NCBI RefSeq assembly: GCF_016427605.1 | Contig: NZ_JAELXQ010000024.1 | Coordinates: 1-49,977, forward strand | Source of the DNA: Ochrobactrum sp. Q0168 | Lineage (GTDB): Bacteria > Pseudomonadota > Alphaproteobacteria > Rhizobiales > Rhizobiaceae | Length of the DNA: 49,977 nucleotides | Direction of reading: 5' to 3' | Shown here: positions 19,378-27,668 of the stretch, one piece after another | Layout of the letters: every line of letters begins with the position of its first letter | Position numbering within the stretch: the stretch's first letter is position 1 | Program-made: the position numbers and the translations under genes | Notes under the pieces: generated by a model | Seen by the model: the letters and a program-made list of their open reading frames with translations, nothing else | Databases searched by the model: none | What the model was told of the DNA's origin: nothing

Positions 19378-20628
19378 ATGACCGCAGTGGATGCAACGAT
19401 TTCACGTAGCTATTTGCGCCCCGCAACGGCACGAGAAAAGGCGCTCGTCGAGCGCTTCCAGCCGGTCTTTGACCGTATTGCCGAAGGCAGTATTGAGCGT
19501 GAGCGCAACCGCACCTTTCCCTTTGAACAGGTGCAGTGGCTGAAGGATGCCGATTTTGCTCTTGTGCGTGTGCCGGTGGAGTTTGGCGGTTTTGGTGCCT
19601 CGCTTGAGCAGGTGTTTTACCTGCTTTCCCTGCTGGCAGAGGCCGACGCCAATGTCGCCCATATCTGGCGCAACCATCTGGCCTTTGTTGAGGACCGCCT
19701 CAATGCCCGGCCATCCGCCGCCAATGAACGTTGGCTGCAGCGCTTCCGCGACCGCGAATTTGTTGGTGGCGGCTGGACGGAAGCCAATAACGGCACCTAT
19801 GCCACCATCAAGACCACAGTCACTAAAACCGATGACCACTACCGGGTATCCGGCGCCAAGTTTTATGCCACCGGCAGCCTTTATGCCGACTGGCTGGATG
19901 TTATCGGCAAGGACGCCGACGGCACGCTGATCACCACACTCGTCAACCGCCACCAGCCCGGCGTTGAGCTGTCCGATGACTGGCCGGGTTTTGGCCAACG
20001 CACCACGGCCAGCGGCAGCGCTGTTTACACGGATGTTGTGGCGCATGAGGGCGATGTTTTTCCAGCCAGCGAACGTGTTGTCTATCAGGGGCATTTCTAC
20101 CAGACGGCGCTGCTGGCGGTGCTGACCGGCATCACCCGGTCCGTGCTGAGTGATGGTATCAAGGCACTCAAATCCCGTGGCCGCAATTATCCGCAAGGGC
20201 TTGATCCGGTGCCGGCACTGGATGCGCAATTGTTGCAGGTGATTGGTGAGGTTTCGGTGCGTGCCTTTACGACCGAAGCGGCACTTCGCCGTGCAGCAGC
20301 TTCGCTTGACCTTATTGCTGCCGCCCACGCTGCCGGTGATGTGGAACTGCGCGACAAGCGCGCCACAGCCGGTGAAGTGGCTGTTGCGCAGGCGCAGATC
20401 GCCATTGTCGACAACACGCTTTATGCCGCCACCCATGTGTTCAACGCGCTTGGCGCCTCGGCCACATCAGAGGAAACCGCGCTCGATCGCCACTGGCGCA
20501 ACGCCCGTACGCTGGCCTCGCACAATCCGGTTGCCTACAAGGCCCGCATCCTTGGTGACTATATGGTCAACGACAAGTCGCCGGTGTCGAGCCTCGCGCG
20601 GCTTGGTCGCGGCGGGCAGGGCAACTGA
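19378..20628 (+). CDS. Acyl-CoA-dehydrogenase-fold flavin monooxygenase (DszC/SfnB-like)
   Basis: 416 residues with the three-part acyl-CoA dehydrogenase fold: a helical N-terminal domain (FGGFGASLEQVFYLLSLLAEAD), a beta domain (YRVSGAKFYATGS) and a C-terminal helical domain ending HNPVAYKARILGDY. The general-base Glu of true acyl-CoA dehydrogenases is not evident and the sequence fits the DszC/SfnB group, which uses reduced flavin and oxygen or supports sulfur-compound use. AAGGAG lies 6 bp before the ATG at 19378, preferred over one at 19363. Its neighbours are two luciferase-like proteins, so it may act before or after them on the imported compound. Exact substrate unknown. Confidence 0.8.
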   Translation: MTAVDATISRSYLRPATAREKALVERFQPVFDRIAEGSIERERNRTFPFEQVQWLKDADFALVRVPVEFGGFGASLEQVFYLLSLLAEADANVAHIWRNHLAFVEDRLNARPSAANERWLQRFRDREFVGGGWTEANNGTYATIKTTVTKTDDHYRVSGAKFYATGSLYADWLDVIGKDADGTLITTLVNRHQPGVELSDDWPGFGQRTTASGSAVYTDVVAHEGDVFPASERVVYQGHFYQTALLAVLTGITRSVLSDGIKALKSRGRNYPQGLDPVPALDAQLLQVIGEVSVRAFTTEAALRRAAASLDLIAAAHAAGDVELRDKRATAGEVAVAQAQIAIVDNTLYAATHVFNALGASATSEETALDRHWRNARTLASHNPVAYKARILGDYMVNDKSPVSSLARLGRGGQGN

Positions 20629-20639
20629 GGAGCGGCACC

Positions 20640-21563
20640 ATGACCAGACCTTATCTCGCCCTTGCATTGGCCGGTCCACATCTGGTGGAACTGACCGGCA
20701 GCCGTGAACTGCTAGCACGCTGGGATGCCTTGCCGGTTGCCTTTACGGTGCTTGGCATCGACCGCATCGATGGGAGCGAGCCGGCAGCCGTGACGCTTGC
20801 CAGCAGTGCCGCCGGTGCCACGCTGGCCGGTGCGACCGAAAACGGCCGCTTCCTGATTGCCGCTGCACCACAACGTGACCACCCCTATAATCTGGCACGC
20901 CGTGTTGCGTCGCTTGCCCATCTCTCGGGCGGACGCAGTGGCCTGCTTGTCGGTATTCGTGATGCCTATGCACCGGAAGGGCCAAAGGATGCTCCGGCAT
21001 GGGGCGGGGCGGGGCTTGGCGGCGGTGCGCAGCTGAATGCCAAGACGGCCTATGACATGGCCGTTGCCGTGAGAGCGCTGGAGCAAAGCTGGCCGTATGA
21101 CACGATCATCGGCGACCTTGAAAGCGGCATTCTCGTGCAGTCGGACCGTATCGTGCATGTCGATATTGCCAACAGCTTTTCCATTGCCGGACCGCTCAAT
21201 GCACCGGAACCACAGACCGGTGCCTCGGTCATTGCTTGGTACGGCCACACAAATGCGGATGCTCCACCTGCGGGAGACAATAACCCGATTGAGCTGGTGT
21301 TGGGTGGCGCGGGTGCTGTGCCCGTAGTCTCCTTGGAGGAGACACCACCCACCCAAGGTGTGACCGGTGTCGTGCTGAAGGCAGGCAACGAGCAGTCGGT
21401 GCGCGCGTTGCTGGAGGCGGCAGAGCGCCTGTTGGCGGATGGTTTTGAAACAACGCCGCTTGGCGGCTCCCTGCGAGATGCCATCAAGCTCGTCCCACCG
21501 CAGCCGCTGCTATCCACGGTGCGTGCTGCTTTCCCGGCGCCAAAACCTCATGTCGCGCTGTAG
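20640..21563 (+). CDS. Shrunken luciferase-like (LLM) protein
   Basis: 307 residues, about 120-150 shorter than NtaA/DszA-type monooxygenases. Clear family remnants remain in order: DHPYNLARRVASLAHLSGGRSG (about 80-101), AYDMAVAVRALEQSW, then IGDLESGILVQSDRIVHVD and FSIAGPLNAPEPQTG, which match the insertion and RGPLNVPRPPQG region of the family. The segment that normally binds the FMN phosphate (NVVT after GGRAGW, and QAGSS after the PQG motif) is altered or missing: GLLVGIRD and SVIAWYG replace them. The barrel's C-terminal helices are also reduced. Catalysis alone looks doubtful. It could be a non-catalytic partner of the full-length enzyme 21 bp downstream. RBS AGGAG. Confidence 0.7.
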   Translation: MTRPYLALALAGPHLVELTGSRELLARWDALPVAFTVLGIDRIDGSEPAAVTLASSAAGATLAGATENGRFLIAAAPQRDHPYNLARRVASLAHLSGGRSGLLVGIRDAYAPEGPKDAPAWGGAGLGGGAQLNAKTAYDMAVAVRALEQSWPYDTIIGDLESGILVQSDRIVHVDIANSFSIAGPLNAPEPQTGASVIAWYGHTNADAPPAGDNNPIELVLGGAGAVPVVSLEETPPTQGVTGVVLKAGNEQSVRALLEAAERLLADGFETTPLGGSLRDAIKLVPPQPLLSTVRAAFPAPKPHVAL

Positions 21564-21584
21564 ACGGTATTGGAGACATTTCAG

Positions 21585-22874
21585 ATGACAAACAAACGAT
21601 CTGGCCACGTCCTGCTCGGCATCAACGTGCTGGTTCTCGGCTATCTGCCGGCGGCGTGGAAAACGCCATTGCTGGAAAAGGATGCCTTCATTGATCCGGC
21701 CTATTGGGAGAATATTGGCAAAACGGCCGAACGCGGCACGCTGGATGCGCTGTTTCTGGCAGATGGACCGCTGCTCGGTGACCCGGCCTATGATGCCAAT
21801 CCAATAAGGCTGGAACCTTCGGTCAATTGGGGTCACGTGGCGGCAGCAACCTCGCATGTTGGTCTGGTGGCGACGGCCTCTTCAACCTTCAACGATCCAT
21901 TTGAACTGGCTGAGCGCTTTTTATCCTGGGACCAACAGACTGGTGGACGTGCGGCATGGAATGTCGTGACCACCCGTGGCGCGCCGGCTGCGCGCAATTT
22001 CGGCATTCCCGACATTCCGGCCCGCGATGACCGCTATGAGCGGGCAAGCGAATTTGTCGATGTAGTGCGTGCTCTATGGGCTTCGGCGGCTGACGGGCGC
22101 GACATTAATCATCAGGGCGAGTTTTTTAACATTTCTGGTCGCCTACGTGTGCCGCCATCAAAACAGGGCCAGCCAGTCATCTTTCAGGCCGGTGGCTCAC
22201 CGCAGGGCCGCACACTGGCAGGCCGAATTGCCGAAGGGGTATTTGCAGCAGAACTGACCAAGGCGCAGGCAATCGAACATTACCGGCTGGTCAAGGGATT
22301 TGCCCGCGACAATGGCCGCTCACCGGATGATGTAAAAATCCTGCCGGGTCTCTTGCTGAGTCTTGGCAGCACGGAAGAGGAGGCGCGTCGCCGCAGCGAT
22401 GAAATCCACGATGCCGGCCCGGCGTCGTATTCGGTGGGTTGGCTGTCGCAGGCCATCGGCTACGATGCCTCGAAGCTGGAACTGGACGAGCCGTTTCCCG
22501 AAGAGATCCTGGGGCCGATAAGGGACGCCAAAGCCTTCCTTGGCAGTATCGGTTTTCGCGAATCCATCATAACGCAGATACGAAAGACCAACCCGACGGT
22601 GCGCGAATATCTGCGCCAGACCCGTTACACCGGTTCGGGCCACGCCGGTTTCGTCGGTACGCCGGAGCAGCTAGCCGACCATATCGAGGACTGGTTCCAC
22701 GCTGGCGCCATCGATGGCTTCAACCTGCAGCCTGACCGGTTGATCGATGGTCTGCCGGTGATCGCAGATGAACTGGTGCCGATCCTGCGCAAGCGGGGTC
22801 TCTATCGCCACGAATACACGACCGAAACACTTCGCGGCCACCTCAAAGCGGCTTCGCCAACGCCTTTCGTCTGA
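21585..22874 (+). CDS. NtaA/SnaA/DszA-family FMN-dependent monooxygenase
   Basis: 429 residues, the normal family length. It shows the LLM signatures LLGINVLVLGYLPAAWK, EPSVNWGHVAAATSHVGLVATASSTFNDPFELAERF, DQQTGGRAAWNVVTT, RYERASEFVDVVRALWAS, INHQGEFFNISGRL and QPVIFQAGGSPQGR. Members oxidise nitrilotriacetate, pristinamycin precursors, dibenzothiophene sulfone and related compounds with FMNH2 from a separate reductase. TGGAG lies 9 bp before the ATG. Last gene of the right operon. With the DszC-like enzyme and the binding protein it suggests uptake and oxidative breakdown of a heteroatom-containing compound. Confidence 0.87.
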   Translation: MTNKRSGHVLLGINVLVLGYLPAAWKTPLLEKDAFIDPAYWENIGKTAERGTLDALFLADGPLLGDPAYDANPIRLEPSVNWGHVAAATSHVGLVATASSTFNDPFELAERFLSWDQQTGGRAAWNVVTTRGAPAARNFGIPDIPARDDRYERASEFVDVVRALWASAADGRDINHQGEFFNISGRLRVPPSKQGQPVIFQAGGSPQGRTLAGRIAEGVFAAELTKAQAIEHYRLVKGFARDNGRSPDDVKILPGLLLSLGSTEEEARRRSDEIHDAGPASYSVGWLSQAIGYDASKLELDEPFPEEILGPIRDAKAFLGSIGFRESIITQIRKTNPTVREYLRQTRYTGSGHAGFVGTPEQLADHIEDWFHAGAIDGFNLQPDRLIDGLPVIADELVPILRKRGLYRHEYTTETLRGHLKAASPTPFV

Positions 22875-22921
22875 GTTGTTGTGAGCGATATTTCTGCACA
22901 GGAGTTTCCGAGCCTTCCGGT

Positions 22922-23284
22922 GCACGTCCCGTGCAATTCGAGATCACACCTAACGTCAGGGCGAGTTTGCTTGCTTGGCTCGAACGGAGAGGAGGAACAG
23001 TGGAGGACTATGCTTTTCCTAGCTGGGTCGATCACAGCGATCATCTGAGCACTCGACAGTATGCCAGGTTGGTCGATGAGTGGGTCACCGCAATCGGGCT
23101 GCGACGCGAAGACTATGGCACTCACTCGCTTCGGCGCACAAAGGCCGCGATGATCTACAAGGCGACGGGCAATCTTCGAGCAATCCAGATCCTCCTCAGG
23201 CATACCAAGATCGAGAACACGGTCAGGTATCTCGGTGTGGACATTGAGGACGCGCTGGAATTGGCAGAGCATACAGATATTTAA
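22922..23284 (+). pseudogene. Tyrosine recombinase (integrase) C-terminal fragment
   Basis: About 120 residues homologous to the C-terminal catalytic part of small tyrosine recombinases. The open frame continues upstream without a proper start; homology begins near 22922 (GARPVQFEIT) and the first usable codon is GTG at 22931. HSLRRTKA supplies the H-x-x-R motif, LLRHTKIENTVRYLG the second His and the nucleophile Tyr. The N-terminal DNA-binding part and first catalytic Arg are missing, so it cannot function alone. It marks a recombination scar directly after the flavin-monooxygenase operon. Confidence 0.75.
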
Positions 23285-23477
23285 CAATAACGGCCCCGCA
23301 TTGAGCGGCGCCGTGCATTTTAGAACAAGCGGATATGCGTCTTTTTTTCGGACAGGTCGGCGGGACAGTTTGCATCAGAAAAGCGGGCATAAAACGAGGG
23401 CAGATTCCAATGTCAGGCCGTCGCATTTCTTGATGTGCTGAAGAATGTTCGATAGCCTCGAAAGGCCGAGACCTGTC

Positions 23478-24144
23478 TCACTCGCGTGTCAAATGCTCCC
23501 ATTCAACAATCAATGAACTGTATCTTTCACGAAACACTGTCTCTTCATCGCCCAGCAACGGTGTGGCTCGTGGTGAAAAGAAGGTCTTTCGAAGTGGGGC
23601 AATGATGCGCATGTCATCCGGATCGAGGTTTGACAGCATATGTTGCATCACCCACAGCCCCAATCGTCCGCCCTCTTCGGAGAGGGCGGGTTCTTCGCTA
23701 AAGTAGGCATATACGACACGGGTGTATTCGCTTCTCACCTTTGCGTGCAGGGCGTCCCGTATTCGGATTGTGCCACCTGGCTCTTCGATTCGTAGGTTGC
23801 CGTGCACGCTTTTGGGGGATGATCTCAACCAGTTCATTTGACCAACGCAATTTTGCGCTGAGAAGTTCAAGAACGCCGTCTTTCAGCAACGGGTATAGTC
23901 GCTTGAGCCGTTTGTTCGACTCTATGCGGGCATCGGTCAGTTGTGCAAGATCACCGTTGCCCGAGATATGCTTCTTCACATCTGACCAGAAAGCCCCATG
24001 GAAATCTCCACCTCGGCTTCGGTTGCCGCCTGCCTCTTTCTTGCGGTCAAGACGGACATCCTCTTTTAAAATAGAACGCCGTAACGGAGGTGGCGCATAG
24101 AATAATTGCAGCGCTTTTCGAAGAGGAATATCCAGAACAGACAT
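23478..24144 (-). pseudogene. Unknown protein of about 220 residues, frameshifted
   Basis: Two overlapping minus-strand frames form one sensible protein. The N-terminal part starts at ATG 24144 (MSVLDIPLRKALQLFYAPPP) and runs to about 23815. The C-terminal part continues in another frame to the stop at 23478 (ending SLIVEWEHLTRE). The switch falls in a run of five C followed by four A (minus strand, near 23813-23821); one fewer C restores a continuous frame through EIIPKSVHGNL. No domain was recognised. It may be a true pseudogene or a sequencing error in the homopolymer. It starts exactly at the breakpoint of the truncated MFS gene. Confidence 0.55.
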
Positions 24145-24275
24145 GCGACCTCTGTCAGGATGGTGATGAAACCAGCCATGGCAAGGGCAAGAAGGGCTAA
24201 CATCGGCAAGCGAGCATCCTCCGGCCTTTCGCTCGTTTTGCGGCCGTCGGGAGTGGAGGGGGCCGTAGTGTTCAA
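24145..24275 (-). pseudogene. MFS transporter N-terminal fragment
   Basis: Residues 1-42 read as the start of an AraJ/Bcr-type major facilitator efflux protein: a polar N-terminus, then LPMLALLALAMAGFITILTE, the beginning of membrane helix 1. At about 24150 the similarity stops and the frame runs on into unrelated sequence to a stop at 24066. The gene probably formed a unit with the monooxygenase gene just upstream and the divergent LysR gene. Confidence 0.6.
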
Positions 24276-24628
24276 CCCTTCCGTCCGAGTTTGGGCAAAA
24301 CCAGGTCGCCGACGCTATACGTATGGAATTCGCTGGTTGAGACGGCGACGAGCTTACGGAATTTTTCAACGAAAACCGGATCGGAAAAGAACTCGTCTAC
24401 GTTGCTTGCACCCTGAATTGCTTCAATGTTGACCACGGTCAGCCCGTCAGTGCTCTTGGCGAGATTGCTCCACAGAAACCCCGGCTTTCTCTCTGCCACG
24501 TAATGCACCACGTCTTGAATGATTTGAAACGCTTCATCCTGCTTTCCCGGATGGGCATGAACGACGTTGACGATAAAAATGGTAGGTTCCGGAGAGGCGG
24601 CAAATCCGGCGGCGAACTTCATATCCAT
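24272..24628 (-). CDS. Antibiotic biosynthesis monooxygenase (ABM) domain protein
   Basis: 118 residues of the ferredoxin-like ABM fold. FIVNVVHAHPGKQDEAFQII at the N-terminus and PGFLWSNLAKSTDGLTVVNIEAI in the middle are typical, as is the SDPVFVEKFRKL helix. Such small dimeric proteins oxidise quinol-like or other aromatic compounds without cofactor, or serve as quinone-detoxification partners. The start at 24628 is chosen because AGAGGAAG lies just upstream. It is followed by the broken MFS gene and transcribed away from a LysR gene that probably controls it. Confidence 0.75.
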   Translation of the reverse strand: MDMKFAAGFAASPEPTIFIVNVVHAHPGKQDEAFQIIQDVVHYVAERKPGFLWSNLAKSTDGLTVVNIEAIQGASNVDEFFSDPVFVEKFRKLVAVSTSEFHTYSVGDLVLPKLGRKG

Positions 24629-24745
24629 GTGTCTTCCTCTGATGAAAATCGGCATTGGCTGCCGCGACAGGCTGGATATCGGCTGCGCGATACGCGATAA
24701 ATGGTCTGGTATTCCGATAAGAGCGGAAATTTATTCCTTAATAGG

Positions 24746-25669
24746 ATGGACATGGATAAGCTTGGTGCGTTGGGTATTTTCGTTCAGGCGGCGGAAGGCG
24801 GCAGCTTTGTTGCGGCCTCTAAGCGACTTGGTCTCTCCAGCTCGGCGGTTGGCAAGGCAATCGCGCGTCTTGAACAGGAGATGGGGGTGCGCCTTTTTCA
24901 TCGCTCAACGCGCAGCATGACACTGACGGAGGAAGGCAGCTTTTTTCTGGATACCTGCCGGCGTATTCTGTCTGAACTGGATGTGGCGCAGGCGCAGCTT
25001 TCACGGTCCCGCAGTAAGCCTCATGGCCTGTTGCGCGTGAGTTTTCCCCTGACAGGCGTGCTGCTGATGCCAGCGATATCGGCATTCATGAAAGCTTACC
25101 CCGAAATCACCCTGGACCTCGATTTCACGGACCGCCTGGTTGACGTGATCGAAGAAGGTTTCGATGCCGTTGTCCGTACCGGTGAAATGCGTGACACGCG
25201 GCTGATGAGCCGCAAACTTGGCTCCTTCAGGCACCGGATAGTCGCCTCGCCTGGATATTTGCAAAGAGAAGGCGTGCCGCTGGCGCCGGAAGACCTGCAA
25301 CGCCATCGCTGCATGCACCACCGATATGCCAATTCAGGCAAACTGGAGCCATGGCCGTTGGCCAGAGACGGCAAAGTCTTGCATGTCACGCTGCCAACAA
25401 CGACAGTGGCCAGCACACTTGAACCGCTCATCCACCTCGCCGAGAACGGTTTGGGCATAACCTGCTTGCCCCATTTCGCAGTGGCCCAACATATAAATGA
25501 GGGGAAGCTGGTATCGATACTCGACGGCTTCACAGCAGAAGCGGGCATCTTCCGTGTTCTTTGGCCGACGAGCCGTTATCTATCACCGAAGATTCGCGTC
25601 TTCGTGGACTTCATGGCTGATAATTTGTTCACGGTGGAGAGAGGGAAGCAGGTCGGTTTGAGAGAGTGA
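24746..25669 (+). CDS. LysR-family transcriptional regulator
   Basis: 307 residues from the ATG at 24746 (another at 24752 is equally possible, with AGGATGG just upstream). The N-terminal winged helix-turn-helix reads FVQAAEGGSFVAASKRLGLS..AVGKAIARLEQEMGVRLFHRSTR. The effector-binding domain follows a CrgA-like pattern (FPLTGVLLMPAISAFMKAYPEI, GEMRDTRLMSRKLG). It faces the ABM gene with 117 bp between, the usual layout for a regulator of a detoxification gene pair. The inducer is unknown. Confidence 0.88.
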   Translation: MDMDKLGALGIFVQAAEGGSFVAASKRLGLSSSAVGKAIARLEQEMGVRLFHRSTRSMTLTEEGSFFLDTCRRILSELDVAQAQLSRSRSKPHGLLRVSFPLTGVLLMPAISAFMKAYPEITLDLDFTDRLVDVIEEGFDAVVRTGEMRDTRLMSRKLGSFRHRIVASPGYLQREGVPLAPEDLQRHRCMHHRYANSGKLEPWPLARDGKVLHVTLPTTTVASTLEPLIHLAENGLGITCLPHFAVAQHINEGKLVSILDGFTAEAGIFRVLWPTSRYLSPKIRVFVDFMADNLFTVERGKQVGLRE

Positions 25670-26039
25670 AATTGTAACTGTCGCAATTTCTCCTGCTGAA
25701 AGTGAAACCAGTTTCATCGATATTGGCACAGGCGTGGGCCTTGGTGAAGATATAGCTCCGTCGTTTCGACCGTAATGTGGTCGAAAACTGCCAGTCAGAA
25801 ACGCGTCTCCATTGCCGACATTACCGTACAATTCACACACGCACTCCAAAGCGGTCATTCCGCTTTTTTAGTGCTAACGACTATGATGGGGTGGGAAGGA
25901 GACCTGCGGCTTCTGGTGAGTGGCTGGCTAAAGGGGACACTGCGAAGTAACTTCACGAACTCAACCGAGAGCTTGCAACCCTTTGTGCGAAGTCCAGGTT
26001 TGTCAGGCGAGGAAGAGTTGGCGCAGAGTCTGTTGGCGC
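25670..26039. other. 370-bp gap with an isolated palindrome
   Basis: No gene was found. Directly after the LysR stop there is an inverted repeat GAAATTG-N9-CAATTTC that could end transcription weakly. At 25703-25716 there is a palindrome described separately. The rest is probably the remnant between the LysR gene and the truncated SGNH hydrolase gene. Confidence 0.45.
25703..25716. promoter_or_regulatory. Palindrome TGAAAC-CA-GTTTCA
   Basis: Perfect 6-bp arms with a central CA resemble operators of LacI/GalR-family regulators (consensus-like TGAAACCGGTTTCA). No LacI-type gene lies in the window and no gene is correctly placed downstream, so it may be an orphan of a deleted region. Confidence 0.3.
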
Positions 26040-26447
26040 TCAGGCCTGTTTTTTCGCCGACGGCGTCATTTCTCGGAGGACCGGCGCAAATCGGGCTCCG
26101 ATAATGCGGTGCGTTTCGGCGTCGGGGTGCAGCCGATCCGGCAGCGGCAGACGCTCATGGTCCAACGCCCCGTATAGTTCCAGCCCATCAAGATAACGCA
26201 TATTGGCGTCATCGCGCACGCGTTGCTCGACGATGGCTTTGAGATGTTCGCGGACAATGCTCAGGGTGAGCTTGCCGGCGCGTGTTTCCTCGGGCTGGCC
26301 GAGAGCAACAAACTTCGTCTCGCCCTTGGCCAGGGCGTCAAGGTCGAACATGCCTGGGCCGGGCGTCATTTCATGAATCGGACAGTAGATCGGAGACACG
26401 ACCAGGAGCGGCGTTTTTTGGGTGTCCGTCCCTGATGGTATCAAGAA
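26040..26447 (-). pseudogene. SGNH/GDSL hydrolase, C-terminal fragment cut by IS6 element
   Basis: About 130 residues of the C-terminal half of an SGNH-type esterase: TPLLVVSPIYCPIHE in the core and LPDRLHPDAETH carrying the catalytic Asp and His. The nucleophile Ser and first half are missing. The reading frame begins at the left end of the IS6 element, which therefore truncated the gene. Non-functional. Confidence 0.75.
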
Positions 26448-27262
26448 GGTTCTGTCGCGAATTTTTCACTTCTGCTGCGCTATTGTCGCTTCGGTGCGGA
26501 CGTTGGGTGAGGTGACAGGGTATGGCAATCGATTTCAAAGGGGCTCATTTTCCTAAAAGTGTCATCCTTTACGCCGTTTTCTTTTACGTGCGCTATCCCG
26601 GTTCCTATCGTGACTTGCAGGAAATTATGGCCGAACGTGGTGTGAACGTTGACTATGCAACATTGAACCGTTGGGTTGTCCGTTACGCGCCACAGATCGC
26701 AGATCATGCACAGAAGCGTAAACGTCGAACGCTTGCGTCATGGCGTGTTGACGAGACCTATATCAAGGTTCGTGGTCAATGGACCTATCTGTACCGAGCC
26801 GTTGATCGTGACGGCCAAAAGGTTGATTTCATGCTCGCCGAACGCCGAAATCTCGGCGCTGCACGGCGGTTCTTCAAGAAAGCCATCACTAGCAACGGTG
26901 TTCCAGACAAAATTGTCATTGATAAAAGCCGAGCCAATCTGGCCGGAGCACAAGCTGTAAACACAATCCTGAAAATCACCGGTCACAGCAAGATGATTGA
27001 AATCCTGCAGATTAAATATCTCAACAACATCCTTGAGCAGGATCACCGGTTTATCAAGCGAATTACCAAACACATGTTGGGCTTCAAGGCATTTCATTCA
27101 GCCTCAGAGACAATCGCGGGCATCGAAGTGGCACATATGATCCGCAAGAACCAATTTGCCAATGACAACCGCTCGCCATTCGAGGTCTTTGCGGAGCTTG
27201 CAGCATAATTGCGTCTGAAGATCAGGCCGCTTTTAACCTGATGAAAAATTTGCGACATAACC
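26448..27262 (+). mobile_element. IS6-family insertion sequence, 815 bp, complete
   Basis: Terminal inverted repeats are readable: the left end GGTTCTGTCGCGAATTTTTCA and the right end, on the opposite strand, GGTTATGTCGCAAATTTTTCA match at 19 of 21 positions. The size and the single transposase gene fit the IS6 family (IS26 relatives). The 8 bp outside the left end (ATCAAGAA) do not match those outside the right end (ATTACGCG), so there is no target duplication. Such elements move by replicative cointegrate formation and cause adjacent deletions, which fits the two truncated flanking genes. Confidence 0.88.
26522..27208 (+). CDS. IS6-family transposase
   Basis: 228 residues, full length. The N-terminal HTH region (PKSVILYAVFFYVRYPGSYR) and the DDE catalytic residues are intact: Asp77 in WRVDETYIKVRGQW, Asp134 in IVIDKSRAN, and Glu172 in LNNILEQDHRFIKR. 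The conserved C-terminal GFKAFHSASETIAGIE segment is present. It should be an active DNA transposase. Confidence 0.92.
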   Translation: MAIDFKGAHFPKSVILYAVFFYVRYPGSYRDLQEIMAERGVNVDYATLNRWVVRYAPQIADHAQKRKRRTLASWRVDETYIKVRGQWTYLYRAVDRDGQKVDFMLAERRNLGAARRFFKKAITSNGVPDKIVIDKSRANLAGAQAVNTILKITGHSKMIEILQIKYLNNILEQDHRFIKRITKHMLGFKAFHSASETIAGIEVAHMIRKNQFANDNRSPFEVFAELAA

Positions 27263-27619
27263 ATTACGCGCTTTGTGCCATGCGGCCAGATCCAGAAGAA
27301 TTCCGGCAAGTGCCATACCTTGGCTCGTCAGCGAATATCCGACGCCGCTCGTCTGGTTGCGGACGATCAGTTCCGCAGCTTCAAGTTCACGTAAAGCGCG
27401 CACCAGAACCCGGCGATTTGCCGGAACAAGGCGTTTTTGCAACTCTGGTACCCCGATAGGGGTCTCAGCAAGTGTGACCACTATGGACGCCTTCCATTGT
27501 CCTCGAATGGTTTCCAGACCTGCGGCAAGATCACACCACTGATGAAGGAGACCTTTGTTACGCTCGTGCGTTGTCGTCCAATCCGGGACAGCTATGTCAA
27601 AATTGTCAGTCTGGTCCAT
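27233..27619 (-). CDS. HxlR-family regulator with C-terminus supplied by the IS6 end
   Basis: 128 residues with an HxlR-type winged helix: GQWKASIVVTLAETPIGVPELQKRL, then RVLVRALRELEAAELIVRNQTSGVGYSLTSQGMAL. The last nine residues and stop codon (YVANFSSG region) lie inside the right end of the IS6 element, so the natural C-terminus was replaced. The DNA-binding core is intact and may still work. It is transcribed divergently from the VOC protein gene, which it probably regulates. Confidence 0.75.
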   Translation of the reverse strand: MDQTDNFDIAVPDWTTTHERNKGLLHQWCDLAAGLETIRGQWKASIVVTLAETPIGVPELQKRLVPANRRVLVRALRELEAAELIVRNQTSGVGYSLTSQGMALAGILLDLAAWHKARNGYVANFSSG

Positions 27620-27668
27620 CGCTACTGCTTGCCTATGATGCGCTGCGTAAAAACAGTGTGAGATTACT

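Noticed and set aside
20640..21563. Reading this gene as a DszB-type desulfinase because of its DszC/DszA-like neighbours
   Set aside because: The sequence lacks the desulfinase Cys region and instead shows luciferase-family landmarks.
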